Shown: one piece after another, positions 26,504-33,453 of the stretch
Position numbering within the stretch: position 1 is the stretch's first letter
Layout of the letters: each line of letters opens with the position of its first letter
Made by a program: the position numbers and the translations under genes
DNA from: Gemmatimonadota bacterium
GTDB taxonomy: Bacteria; Gemmatimonadota; Gemmatimonadetes; Gemmatimonadales; GWC2-71-9
NCBI GenBank assembly: GCA_003220935.1
Contig: QHTT01000071.1
Span: forward strand, 26,436 to 90,435
DNA: 64,000 nt
Reading direction: 5' to 3'
Notes under the pieces: model-generated
Told to the model about the DNA's origin: nothing
What the model saw: the letters and a program-made list of their open reading frames with translations, nothing else
Databases searched by the model: none

Positions 26504-27757
26504 ATGCTGACCCCAACCGAGGCGGCTCAGACCATACTCCAGCACGTCACGCCGCTCCCCACCGAGCGGCGGGCATTGAAGGAGGCCCTCGACCTCGTGC
26601 TCGCCGAGGACGTTCGCAGCCCAATCGACCTGCCGGGCTGGGACAACTCGGCGATGGATGGCTATGCTGTCCGGGCGTCCGACCTCGCGGGCGCGGCCAG
26701 CGACCGCACGGCGACCCTAACGGTGATCGAGACAGTGGCCGCCGGGCGATTCCCCGCAAAGCCCGTCGGCCCGGGCCAGGCCACCAGGATCTTCACCGGC
26801 GCGCCGCTCCCCGCTGGCGCCGACAGCGTGATCCGCCAAGAGGACGTCGAGCTGCTCCACGACGGCCGCGTCACGGTGCGCGACGGCCGGGATGCCGGGA
26901 AGAACATCCGCCGCCGCGGCGAGGATATCAGGAAGGGCGACGTCGCGCTGGCGGCGGGCGCCACACTTGGCCCCGCCCAGCTCGGGGTGCTCGCCTCGAT
27001 CGCCCACGGCACCCCGCTGGTGCACCGCCCGCCGCGGGTCGCGTTCATGGGGTCCGGAGACGAGATCGCGGACGTCGACGAAGCCGAGGCGATCCTCGCA
27101 GGGCGGAAGATCGCGACGTCGAACTCCTACACGCTGTTCGGGATGATCCACCGGGCGGGCGGTGTGCCCCTCGATCTCGGCGTGGCCCGCGATACCAAGG
27201 CGAGCCTGCGCGACCATCTCACCCTCGCCGGGGACGCCGACGTGCTCGTCACGACCGCCGGCGTCAGCGTCGGAGAGCACGACCTCGTCCGCGACGTGCT
27301 CACCGAGCTCGGCTGCGACATGAAGCTCTGGCGCATTCGGATGCGCCCGGGCGCGCCACTCGGGTTTGGCCTGCTCGCGGGGAAGCCGTGGCTCGGGTTG
27401 CCGGGGAACCCCGTGAGCACGATGGTGACGTTCGAGCTATTCGTGCGCCCCGTGCTGCGGAGGCTGCTGGGCCACCCCCTGCCCTTCCGGCGCACCGTGC
27501 CGGTATGCGTGGGCGAGCCCATCACGCTGGGTCCCCGGTTGCGACATTTCCTGCGCGCCGTCGTGAATCCCGAAGGTGCCGGCGGTTCGCTGGTCGCGCG
27601 CTTGACGGGCCCCCAGGGCTCGGGCATCCTCAGCTCCATGGCCCGCGCGAACGCGCTCCTCATCGTGCCGGAAGACCGGCCCTCCGTGGCCGCAGGGGAG
27701 ACCCTCCAGGCGCTCGTGCTGGACGATCCCCACCACGTCGCCGAGGTCCCCTTCTAG
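26504..27757 (+). CDS. moeA: molybdopterin molybdenumtransferase
   Basis: Inserts molybdate into adenylylated molybdopterin. The protein has 417 aa. Family motifs in order: DNSAMDGYAVRASDL, IFTGAPLPAGADSVIRQED, the MoCF-like domain with FMGSGDEI, VTTAGVSVGEHDLV, FGLLAGKPWLGLPGNPVSTMVTFELFV, and a C-terminal barrel domain. The nearby oxyanion transporter, mobAB and fdhD make this a full late-stage bis-MGD pathway. moaA-E are not in the window. Confidence 0.95.
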   Translation: MLTPTEAAQTILQHVTPLPTERRALKEALDLVLAEDVRSPIDLPGWDNSAMDGYAVRASDLAGAASDRTATLTVIETVAAGRFPAKPVGPGQATRIFTGAPLPAGADSVIRQEDVELLHDGRVTVRDGRDAGKNIRRRGEDIRKGDVALAAGATLGPAQLGVLASIAHGTPLVHRPPRVAFMGSGDEIADVDEAEAILAGRKIATSNSYTLFGMIHRAGGVPLDLGVARDTKASLRDHLTLAGDADVLVTTAGVSVGEHDLVRDVLTELGCDMKLWRIRMRPGAPLGFGLLAGKPWLGLPGNPVSTMVTFELFVRPVLRRLLGHPLPFRRTVPVCVGEPITLGPRLRHFLRAVVNPEGAGGSLVARLTGPQGSGILSSMARANALLIVPEDRPSVAAGETLQALVLDDPHHVAEVPF

Positions 27758-28585
27758 GTGGCGCTCACCCCGGAGCTGCGCCGCGGCCTCCGCCTCGCTG
27801 CCGTCCTGGCGCTCACCGCCCTGATCTACTGGGTGAACCTCCGCACGCCCGCTGCGTTCCGCTTCGGCATCTTGTACGTGCTCCCCGTGCTGCTCGCGGC
27901 CTGGAATGACGGCCTCGCGTGGGGGATCGTGTTCGCGGGCGCGACCTCTGTGCTCCGCTATCTCGTCGGGATCGACCAGATGCCGGCCGACACGCCGCTC
28001 GAGGCGCGACTCGCGAACGAGCTCTCCTACCTCGCCGTCGTGGCGGTCGCGATCGCGGGGCTGTCGCAGCTGCGGCGCACGCAGGCGCAGCTGGAGCTGC
28101 TCGCCACGCACGATCCGCTCACCAACGTCCTCAACGCCCGCGCCTTCTCGACCGAGCTGGCGCAGGAGCTGGGCCGGAATCGCCGCTACGGCCGCCCGCT
28201 CGCACTGATCTATCTGGACTTGGACGACTTCAAGAGGGTGAACGACGCACACGGCCACGCCACGGGCGACGCCGTCCTGCGACTCGTGGCCGATGCGACG
28301 CGGAGTGCCGTGCGCCAGGCCGATGTCGTCGGCCGGCTCGGGGGCGACGAGTTCGCCGTCCTGATGCCGGAAACCGAAGGCACCGTCGCGCACGCCGCCG
28401 CCAACCGGCTCGCCGTCGGCATCCGCACGGTGTTCCGCGGCACGCCGTCCGTGACGGCCAGCATCGGCGTCGTGTCCGTGACGGGGAGCGAGGCAGGCAC
28501 CGATGAGCTGCTTCGGAAAGCCGACCAGGCGATGTACGAGGCCAAACGAAGCGGGAAGGACCGCGTAGTGCAGGTGGCGCTGTGA
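27758..28585 (+). CDS. membrane diguanylate cyclase (GGDEF), I-site present
   Basis: Makes c-di-GMP from GTP. A 275-aa protein with four to five N-terminal helices (LRLAAVLALTALIYWV, FGILYVLPVLLAAW) up to about residue 105, then a GGDEF domain beginning THDPLTNVLNARAF. The active site is GGDEF at residues 195-199. RQAD five residues upstream is a product-inhibition I-site (RxxD). The start is GTG 27758 directly after the moeA stop. It ends the plus-strand run. Confidence 0.92.
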   Translation: MALTPELRRGLRLAAVLALTALIYWVNLRTPAAFRFGILYVLPVLLAAWNDGLAWGIVFAGATSVLRYLVGIDQMPADTPLEARLANELSYLAVVAVAIAGLSQLRRTQAQLELLATHDPLTNVLNARAFSTELAQELGRNRRYGRPLALIYLDLDDFKRVNDAHGHATGDAVLRLVADATRSAVRQADVVGRLGGDEFAVLMPETEGTVAHAAANRLAVGIRTVFRGTPSVTASIGVVSVTGSEAGTDELLRKADQAMYEAKRSGKDRVVQVAL

Positions 28586-28615
28586 CGACGGGATAACGAC
28601 GTTTCTGAACGCCGC

Positions 28616-29305
28616 TCAGCCCCGCCGCCGGTACTGGGGCGGCGGCAACGAAAGGTCGAACGTGGGCGGCAGGCGCCACGGCCGTCGCAACCGCGCCGGC
28701 TCGAACGCCTCGAGCGGCTGAGGGGCCACGACCTCGAACCAAAAGCTGTCCTTCCCCGCGTGCCTCGCCCCGTACAGCAGCCGGTCAGCGGCGCCGATCG
28801 CCGTCTCCAGGCTGTCTGCCGGTTGCAGGCACGTTACCACTCCCCCGCTCACGGTGAGCGGCAATCCGGTCGCCTGCGAGGCGTCCCGCAGCGCCTGCTG
28901 GAGCTTCCGGATCACCGCACTAGCGGCGTCGGAGCCGGCCTCGGGAAGCAACAGCGCGAACTCGTCCCCCCCCACGCGAGCCACCAGATCGCTCGAGCGA
29001 ATGGACTGGCGCGCCGTTTCGGCCACCATGCACAGTATGCCGTCGCCCACTTGGCGCCCGAAGCGGGTGTTCACTTCCTTGAAGTCATCGACGTCGCAGT
29101 AGGCGAGCGTGAAGGGACGACCATATCGCCGGGCACGCTCGAATTCCCGGCTGGCGATCTCGTAGAACGCGCGCCGGTTGTCGATTCGCGTCAGGTCGTC
29201 GGTGCGGGCCAACGTGCGCTCTCGCTGATGTGCCCGATAATGCAGGAACCCGATGTAGCCGAGCGCCAGCAAGAGCGCCGTCAGAACGGCAATGTTCCAG
29301 GCCAT
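28616..29305 (-). CDS. diguanylate cyclase (GGDEF) with one membrane helix, I-site present
   Basis: A 229-aa protein. One N-terminal helix (NIAVLTALLLALGYIGFL) leads directly into a GGDEF domain (TDDLTRIDNRRAFYEIA, AYCDVDDFKEVN) with intact GGDEF and RSSD five residues before it. The Pro/Arg-rich C-terminal tail is encoded by a CCGCCGCC/GGCGGCGG hairpin near its stop. It is convergent with the other diguanylate cyclase, 30 bp away. The arginine-rich small gene precedes it by 19 bp. Confidence 0.92.
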   Translation of the reverse strand: MAWNIAVLTALLLALGYIGFLHYRAHQRERTLARTDDLTRIDNRRAFYEIASREFERARRYGRPFTLAYCDVDDFKEVNTRFGRQVGDGILCMVAETARQSIRSSDLVARVGGDEFALLLPEAGSDAASAVIRKLQQALRDASQATGLPLTVSGGVVTCLQPADSLETAIGAADRLLYGARHAGKDSFWFEVVAPQPLEAFEPARLRRPWRLPPTFDLSLPPPQYRRRG

Positions 29306-29324
29306 GGAGCAGGACGGCCGAGCT

Positions 29325-29549
29325 CTACAGGTCTAAGCGATGGAAGCCCTCGGGGTCCGATGTGCGTCGCTCCGCTCCCGCGCGTCGCTGGGCGCCGGAG
29401 CGGCGATCGCCGCCCTTGCGGCGCTCGAACGGGACCGCGACCGCTTCGCGTCGCCGGTCGCGGACCATGCGGCGGCCCAGATCCCTGCGTCGATCCCAAC
29501 CGCGCCGTCGGGGCTGGTCGCGTGGTGTGGTGGTTGTGCCGTTTCGCAT
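29325..29549 (-). CDS. small arginine-rich protein with DRR repeats
   Basis: A 74-aa protein with repeated RR-x-DRR-type motifs (RRRGWDRRRDLGRR, FERRKGGDRRSGAQRRAGAERR). ATG 29549 follows GAGG with an eight-base spacer, and the GGDEF gene starts 19 bp downstream, so it looks like the first gene of that operon. Similar Arg-rich tracts occur as leaders of PilZ and GGDEF proteins in other bacteria. Function unknown; it might bind nucleic acid or phospholipid. Confidence 0.5.
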   Translation of the reverse strand: MRNGTTTTPRDQPRRRGWDRRRDLGRRMVRDRRREAVAVPFERRKGGDRRSGAQRRAGAERRTSDPEGFHRLDL

Positions 29550-29822
29550 CCCGTCTGCCTCTTCATGATATGGCTGGCGTCGCCGCCCAGCTTCCTCCCC
29601 TTCCCGAACGGGAGGAGAACGCAGTCGGCCCGTCAGCGTTGCAGGTTCGGGGCCATTCCCTCGGCTTGGCCCCGATCAGGCTATCGTGTTGACAGGATTG
29701 CAGATGTCGTATGACCAAAAGTTTTGGTCACTACGCCGGTGCACCAGGAGTGTGCGGGCGGCTCTACCACTGATGCAGTGTCGCCGAGGCAGTGACGCTG
29801 AGGCGTCAGTCGCGGCGGCGAC
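29550..29822. other. intergenic region with three small palindromes
   Basis: This 273-bp gap separates the ETF-QO stop from the Arg-rich gene. It holds the palindrome at 29712-29730, CACTG-ATG-CAGTG (29769-29781) and TGACGC-TGAG-GCGTCA (29793-29808). The last two lie just past the ETF-QO stop and may form its terminator region. No convincing gene is seen. Confidence 0.5.
29712..29730. promoter_or_regulatory. perfect operator-like palindrome TGACCAAAA-G-TTTTGGTCA
   Basis: Two exact 9-bp arms are separated by one base. The A/T-rich centre in GC-rich DNA argues against a terminator and for a dimeric regulator site (TetR or MarR type). It lies about 160 bp upstream of the Arg-rich/GGDEF gene pair on the minus strand, the likely target. 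The regulator is not identified. Confidence 0.6.
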
Positions 29823-31556
29823 CTACATGCGCTTGTACTTGGGCCCGCTCCCGCCTTCCCGCGGCGTCCAGCGAGGCCCCAGGACGTCGGTCGCCTTGCA
29901 ATCGATGCAGTTGGGCGCGTTCACCCGCAGGCCGCGGTCCACCCGCTCGTACACTCCTGCCGGACACAGACGCGCGTAAAAATCCGCCGCCTCAGGTGAC
30001 ACGTCCCGGCCGACGATGAGGTGCGTGGGGATGGTGTCGCGGGTCGCGTTCCCGGACTTGAACACCCCGTCGACCTTGGAGAACGTGAGACGGCCGTCGG
30101 GAACAACGGGCCCCGGGCTGACGACTGGCCCCGGACTGACGCCCGGCCCCGGGCTGACGCCCAGCCCCGGGCTGACGCCCAGCCCCGGGCTGACGCCCAG
30201 CCCCGGGCTGACGCCCGGGGCTATGCGGCGTGGCACGTCCACATCGCGCGACATCGCGATCTTTCCGCCCGGGAAACGGCCCCCCGTGAGCGTCATGAGC
30301 CCGGCCTTGAGCCCGCCGGTGTAGAAGCCGTGCTTGAAGGCCAGGCGCATGTTCCGCGTGCGGTACAGGTCGTGGATGATGAACGATGCGTTCACCATAC
30401 GGTCGTAGTCACCGAGCCGCGCGGCGGATGGGTCCCCGTGTTTGAGCGCGGCGAACACGGCCCGCGCGGCGAACATCCCCGACTGCATCGCGTAGTGGAT
30501 CCCCTTGAGCGACGGCACGTCCACGAAGCCGGCCGAGTCGCCGACGATCACCACACTGTCGCCCGAGCGCCGCGCCGGGACGGAGTAGTACCCCCCTTCG
30601 GGAATCGTCTTCGCGCCCCATTCGACCATCTCGCCGCCCTCCAGGTAGCGGCGGAACAGGGGGTGCAGCTTCATCCGCTGGAACAAGCCGTGTACGTCCA
30701 GCGCGCTATCCCGGTAATCGAGGCCTACCACGAGGCCGAGCGCCACGAGGTTCGGCGCGAGCGGGTACATGAAGCTCCCGCCGAAAGCGTCGCTCGCTAG
30801 CGGCCAGCCGAGCGTGTGGACGATCGTGCCCAGCGGGCGCTTGGTTTCCCAGATTTCTTTGACGCCGAGCGCGAAGATCTGCGGGTTCTCCGCCGTCACC
30901 TGCTGCCACTCGGACCACGCCTGCGCCAGCATCCCCCGCGTCCCCTCGGCGAGGACCGTGACTTGGGCGACGAGGTCGTTCGGCGCAAGGTAGTTGGCGA
31001 GCGGGTTGCCCGCACGGTCGAGCCCTGTGGCCGCCGTGCGCACGCCTGCCACCCTCGGGCCGTCCACGAGCAGGCTCGCCGCCGGGAAGCCCGTGAAGAT
31101 GTTCACCCCGAGCGCTTCGGCCTTCTCGCCCAGCCACCGCACGATCTCGCACAGCGACGCGACGTAGTTGCCCTTGTTGCGCATCGTTGGTGGAGTCGGA
31201 AGGCGCAGTCGCCTGTTGGCCGTCAACAGATACACCGCTTCGCCGCGAACCGGCGCGCGGAAGGGAAAGTCCGAATCATGCAGACCGGGGAACAGCTCGC
31301 GAAACGCCCGCGGGTTGACGACCGCGCCGGAAAGACAGTGCTCGCCGAGCGCGCCGGCCTTCTCGAGCACCCCAATGTTGAGCTCGGTGCCGTCTCGCTT
31401 GGCGAGCTGCGCTAGCTCGATCGCAGTCGCGAGGCCCGCGGGTCCGGCGCCCACGATCACCACGTCCAGCTCCATCCGGTCGCCCGCCCCCGGGGTGCCC
31501 ACGGGCACGAGGAGCTTGTTCAGCGGCAAGGGCGGCTGGTATTGCGCCGGAATCAC
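29823..31556 (-). CDS. electron-transfer flavoprotein:ubiquinone oxidoreductase, one cluster cysteine missing
   Basis: Membrane-associated FAD/Fe-S enzyme passing electrons from ETF to quinone. The protein has 577 aa. The FAD motif is VVIVGAGPAGLATAIELA near residue 32. GEHCLSGAVVNP and FVDVPSLKGIHYAMQSGM are typical. The C-terminal cluster domain has CPAGVYE and NCIDCKATD. The family has four Cys (CPAGVY and CxxCxxC), so the last ligand here is Thr. An 18-bp repeat array adds about 40 residues of GVSPGL/GVSPGP linker just before the cluster domain. Its role with EtfAB and the acyl-CoA dehydrogenase is clear from context. Confidence 0.93.
   Translation of the reverse strand: MIPAQYQPPLPLNKLLVPVGTPGAGDRMELDVVIVGAGPAGLATAIELAQLAKRDGTELNIGVLEKAGALGEHCLSGAVVNPRAFRELFPGLHDSDFPFRAPVRGEAVYLLTANRRLRLPTPPTMRNKGNYVASLCEIVRWLGEKAEALGVNIFTGFPAASLLVDGPRVAGVRTAATGLDRAGNPLANYLAPNDLVAQVTVLAEGTRGMLAQAWSEWQQVTAENPQIFALGVKEIWETKRPLGTIVHTLGWPLASDAFGGSFMYPLAPNLVALGLVVGLDYRDSALDVHGLFQRMKLHPLFRRYLEGGEMVEWGAKTIPEGGYYSVPARRSGDSVVIVGDSAGFVDVPSLKGIHYAMQSGMFAARAVFAALKHGDPSAARLGDYDRMVNASFIIHDLYRTRNMRLAFKHGFYTGGLKAGLMTLTGGRFPGGKIAMSRDVDVPRRIAPGVSPGLGVSPGLGVSPGLGVSPGPGVSPGPVVSPGPVVPDGRLTFSKVDGVFKSGNATRDTIPTHLIVGRDVSPEAADFYARLCPAGVYERVDRGLRVNAPNCIDCKATDVLGPRWTPREGGSGPKYKRM
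30111..30224. repeat. in-frame 18-bp tandem repeat in ETF-QO
   Basis: About six units of CCCCGGGCTGACGCCCAG, some degenerate (a TGACGACTGG variant at the 5' side), each containing the GTCAG palindrome. Because 18 is a multiple of three, the array extends a hexapeptide linker without breaking the frame. The last unit is the same 25-bp palindrome found in fdhD. Confidence 0.85.
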
Positions 31557-31577
31557 CTTTCCCCCTTCCCTGGCCTC

Positions 31578-32552
31578 TCACCCATGCAGTTTCCGGATCT
31601 CTTCGGTCAGCCTGGGAACCACCTCGAACAGATCGCCGACGACTCCGTAGTCGGCCACCTTGAAGATCGGCGCGTCTTTGTCCTTGTTGATCGCGACGAT
31701 CACCTTCGACGTGCGCATCCCAGCGAGGTGCTGGATCGCGCCGGAGATGCCAACGGCGATGTAGAGGGTAGGACTGACGGTCTTGCCGGTTTGGCCCACC
31801 TGATCGGCGTGCGGCCGCCAGCCAGCGTCCACCACCGCGCGCGACGCTCCCACTGCCGCGCGCCCTCCGAACGCAGCCGCGAGCTCTTCGAGCACCTTGA
31901 AGTTCGCGGGCTCCTTCAAGCCCCGGCCCCCCGAGATGACGATCGGCGCTTCGGCCACGTCGAGCGTGCCCGCGGTGGCGGGCTTGATCGCCGTCACCAC
32001 GACCCGGCCGGTCGGCGCGGGCACCGCCACGGTCTCAGCGCTTCCCGCTTTGGGGCGCTGCACCGGCGTGAATACATTGGGCCGCAGCGACACGATCGCC
32101 GGCGTTGCGGTGAGCTTGAGTTTGAGGAGCGCTTTCCCCGCGTACACGGGGTGGATCACCGTCACGGCGCCGCCCTCCACGGCCACGTCAGTGACGTCTT
32201 GCGCCAGCGCGACCCCCAGACGGGCCGCCACGCGCGGCGCTAGGTCCCGTCCGGTGGCGCTCGCGGCGAACACGACCGCGCGGTACCCCCCTGCCTTCGC
32301 GCGGTCGGCGATCACGCGGGTGCACGCCTCCGGCGCGTCCCTGCCGAACGCGTCGTTCGTCAGGGTAAGCACGGTGTCAGCCCCGAACCCACCCAGCTGG
32401 TCGATCCCCTGCACCGAGCCCGCCGCGAGGACCAGCGCGTCCACCCTCCCCGCCAGGCCGTCGGCCAGGCGCCGGGCGCCAGTCACGACTTCGCTCGAGA
32501 CCTTGCGCAGCGCGCCCTCACGTTGCTCCAGCACGGCGAGGACTTTGCTCAC
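31578..32552 (-). CDS. etfA: electron-transfer flavoprotein alpha subunit
   Basis: A 324-aa FAD-binding subunit of ETF. N-terminal [43 protein letters not shown], the FAD loop [28 protein letters not shown], and [29 protein letters not shown] are near-consensus. It overlaps etfB by 4 bp and ETF-QO follows 21 bp later. It carries electrons from the acyl-CoA dehydrogenase to ETF-QO. Confidence 0.96.
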   Translation of the reverse strand: MSKVLAVLEQREGALRKVSSEVVTGARRLADGLAGRVDALVLAAGSVQGIDQLGGFGADTVLTLTNDAFGRDAPEACTRVIADRAKAGGYRAVVFAASATGRDLAPRVAARLGVALAQDVTDVAVEGGAVTVIHPVYAGKALLKLKLTATPAIVSLRPNVFTPVQRPKAGSAETVAVPAPTGRVVVTAIKPATAGTLDVAEAPIVISGGRGLKEPANFKVLEELAAAFGGRAAVGASRAVVDAGWRPHADQVGQTGKTVSPTLYIAVGISGAIQHLAGMRTSKVIVAINKDKDAPIFKVADYGVVGDLFEVVPRLTEEIRKLHG

Positions 32553-33301
32553 AGCACCTTCGCTTCTTCGCGCAGCAGGCGGAGCAGCTCTAGCACGGCC
32601 GCCGGCCCCTCGCCCACGACCCTGCCTTCCTTGCGCTGAGGCGGGGGGGTCAGGGCGAGCACCTCCAGACCGCCCGCGCCGAGGCTCGCCGGTTTGACCT
32701 CGAGCGGCTTCTTCTTCGCGGCCATGATGCCCTTCAAGGCGGGATAACGCGGCTCATTCAATCCCTTCTCGGCGGTGAGCACGGCGGGGAGTGGAAAGTC
32801 CACGATCTCCACGCCGCCTTCGATTTCCCGCTCGGCAGTACCCTTGCCCCCTCCGATCTCGAGATGAGCGATCGCCGTGACGCACGGCAGATCGAGCAGC
32901 TCCGCCACCATCGGCCCGACCTGATGGTTGTAGTCGTCGATCGCCATCTTGCCGAACAGGATCAGGTCGTAGCCCGAGTCCCTGACCTCGGCGGCGAGGG
33001 CCCTGGCGATCTCGAGACCGTCGGCGGGAATCGTGTCCGTCTGGAGCAGGACGCCGCGGTCCGCCCCCATGGCCAACGCGGTGCGGATCGTCTCCTGCGC
33101 GGCGGCGGGGCCGACCGATACGATGACGACCTCGCCCGCGCCCGCCTGCTCCTTGCGCCGCAGCGCTTCTTCCACGGCGAACTCGTCATAAGGGTTGAGG
33201 ATGAACTTGACGCCCGCCTCATCGAGCGATTTGCCGTCGGAGGCGATCTTGACGCGGGTCTCGGAGTCGGGGACGCGCTTGATGCAGACCGCGATCTTCA
33301 T
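32549..33301 (-). CDS. etfB: electron-transfer flavoprotein beta subunit
   Basis: A 250-aa subunit. CIKRVPDSETRVKI at the N-terminus, NPYDEFAVEEALRRKE, the adenine-nucleotide region, and DYNHQVGPMVAELLDLPCVTAIAHLEI with the ETF-beta signature (PRYPALKGIMAAKKKPLEV) are present. It is upstream of and coupled to etfA. The spacer before it (33302-33450) contains heptamer word repeats. Confidence 0.96.
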   Translation of the reverse strand: MKIAVCIKRVPDSETRVKIASDGKSLDEAGVKFILNPYDEFAVEEALRRKEQAGAGEVVIVSVGPAAAQETIRTALAMGADRGVLLQTDTIPADGLEIARALAAEVRDSGYDLILFGKMAIDDYNHQVGPMVAELLDLPCVTAIAHLEIGGGKGTAEREIEGGVEIVDFPLPAVLTAEKGLNEPRYPALKGIMAAKKKPLEVKPASLGAGGLEVLALTPPPQRKEGRVVGEGPAAVLELLRLLREEAKVL

Positions 33302-33453
33302 GCGGGAGTCATCAGCTGTCGGTTGTCAGTCGTCAGATCCGCCGCAAGGCGCAAGCCCCAAGCGGTTCATAGTCGTAAGTGCGCAGGAAAGCAAACCTGG
33401 CCACTTGCATCTGGCAACCGCTTCCGGCTTGTGGCTTATGGCTTACGGCTTCA
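33302..33453. repeat. spacer with two heptamer word arrays
   Basis: AGTCATC, AGCTGTC, GGTTGTC, AGTCGTC (33307-33334) and GGCTTGT, GGCTTAT, GGCTTAC, GGCTTCA (33426-33453) are two period-7 arrays of different sequence. The second includes the stop codon of the TonB receptor gene. The middle of the spacer shows nothing recognisable. Confidence 0.75.

Noticed and set aside
30111..30224. Short regular repeats resembling a CRISPR array
   Set aside because: The units abut without unique spacers, are in frame inside ETF-QO and no cas gene is present.
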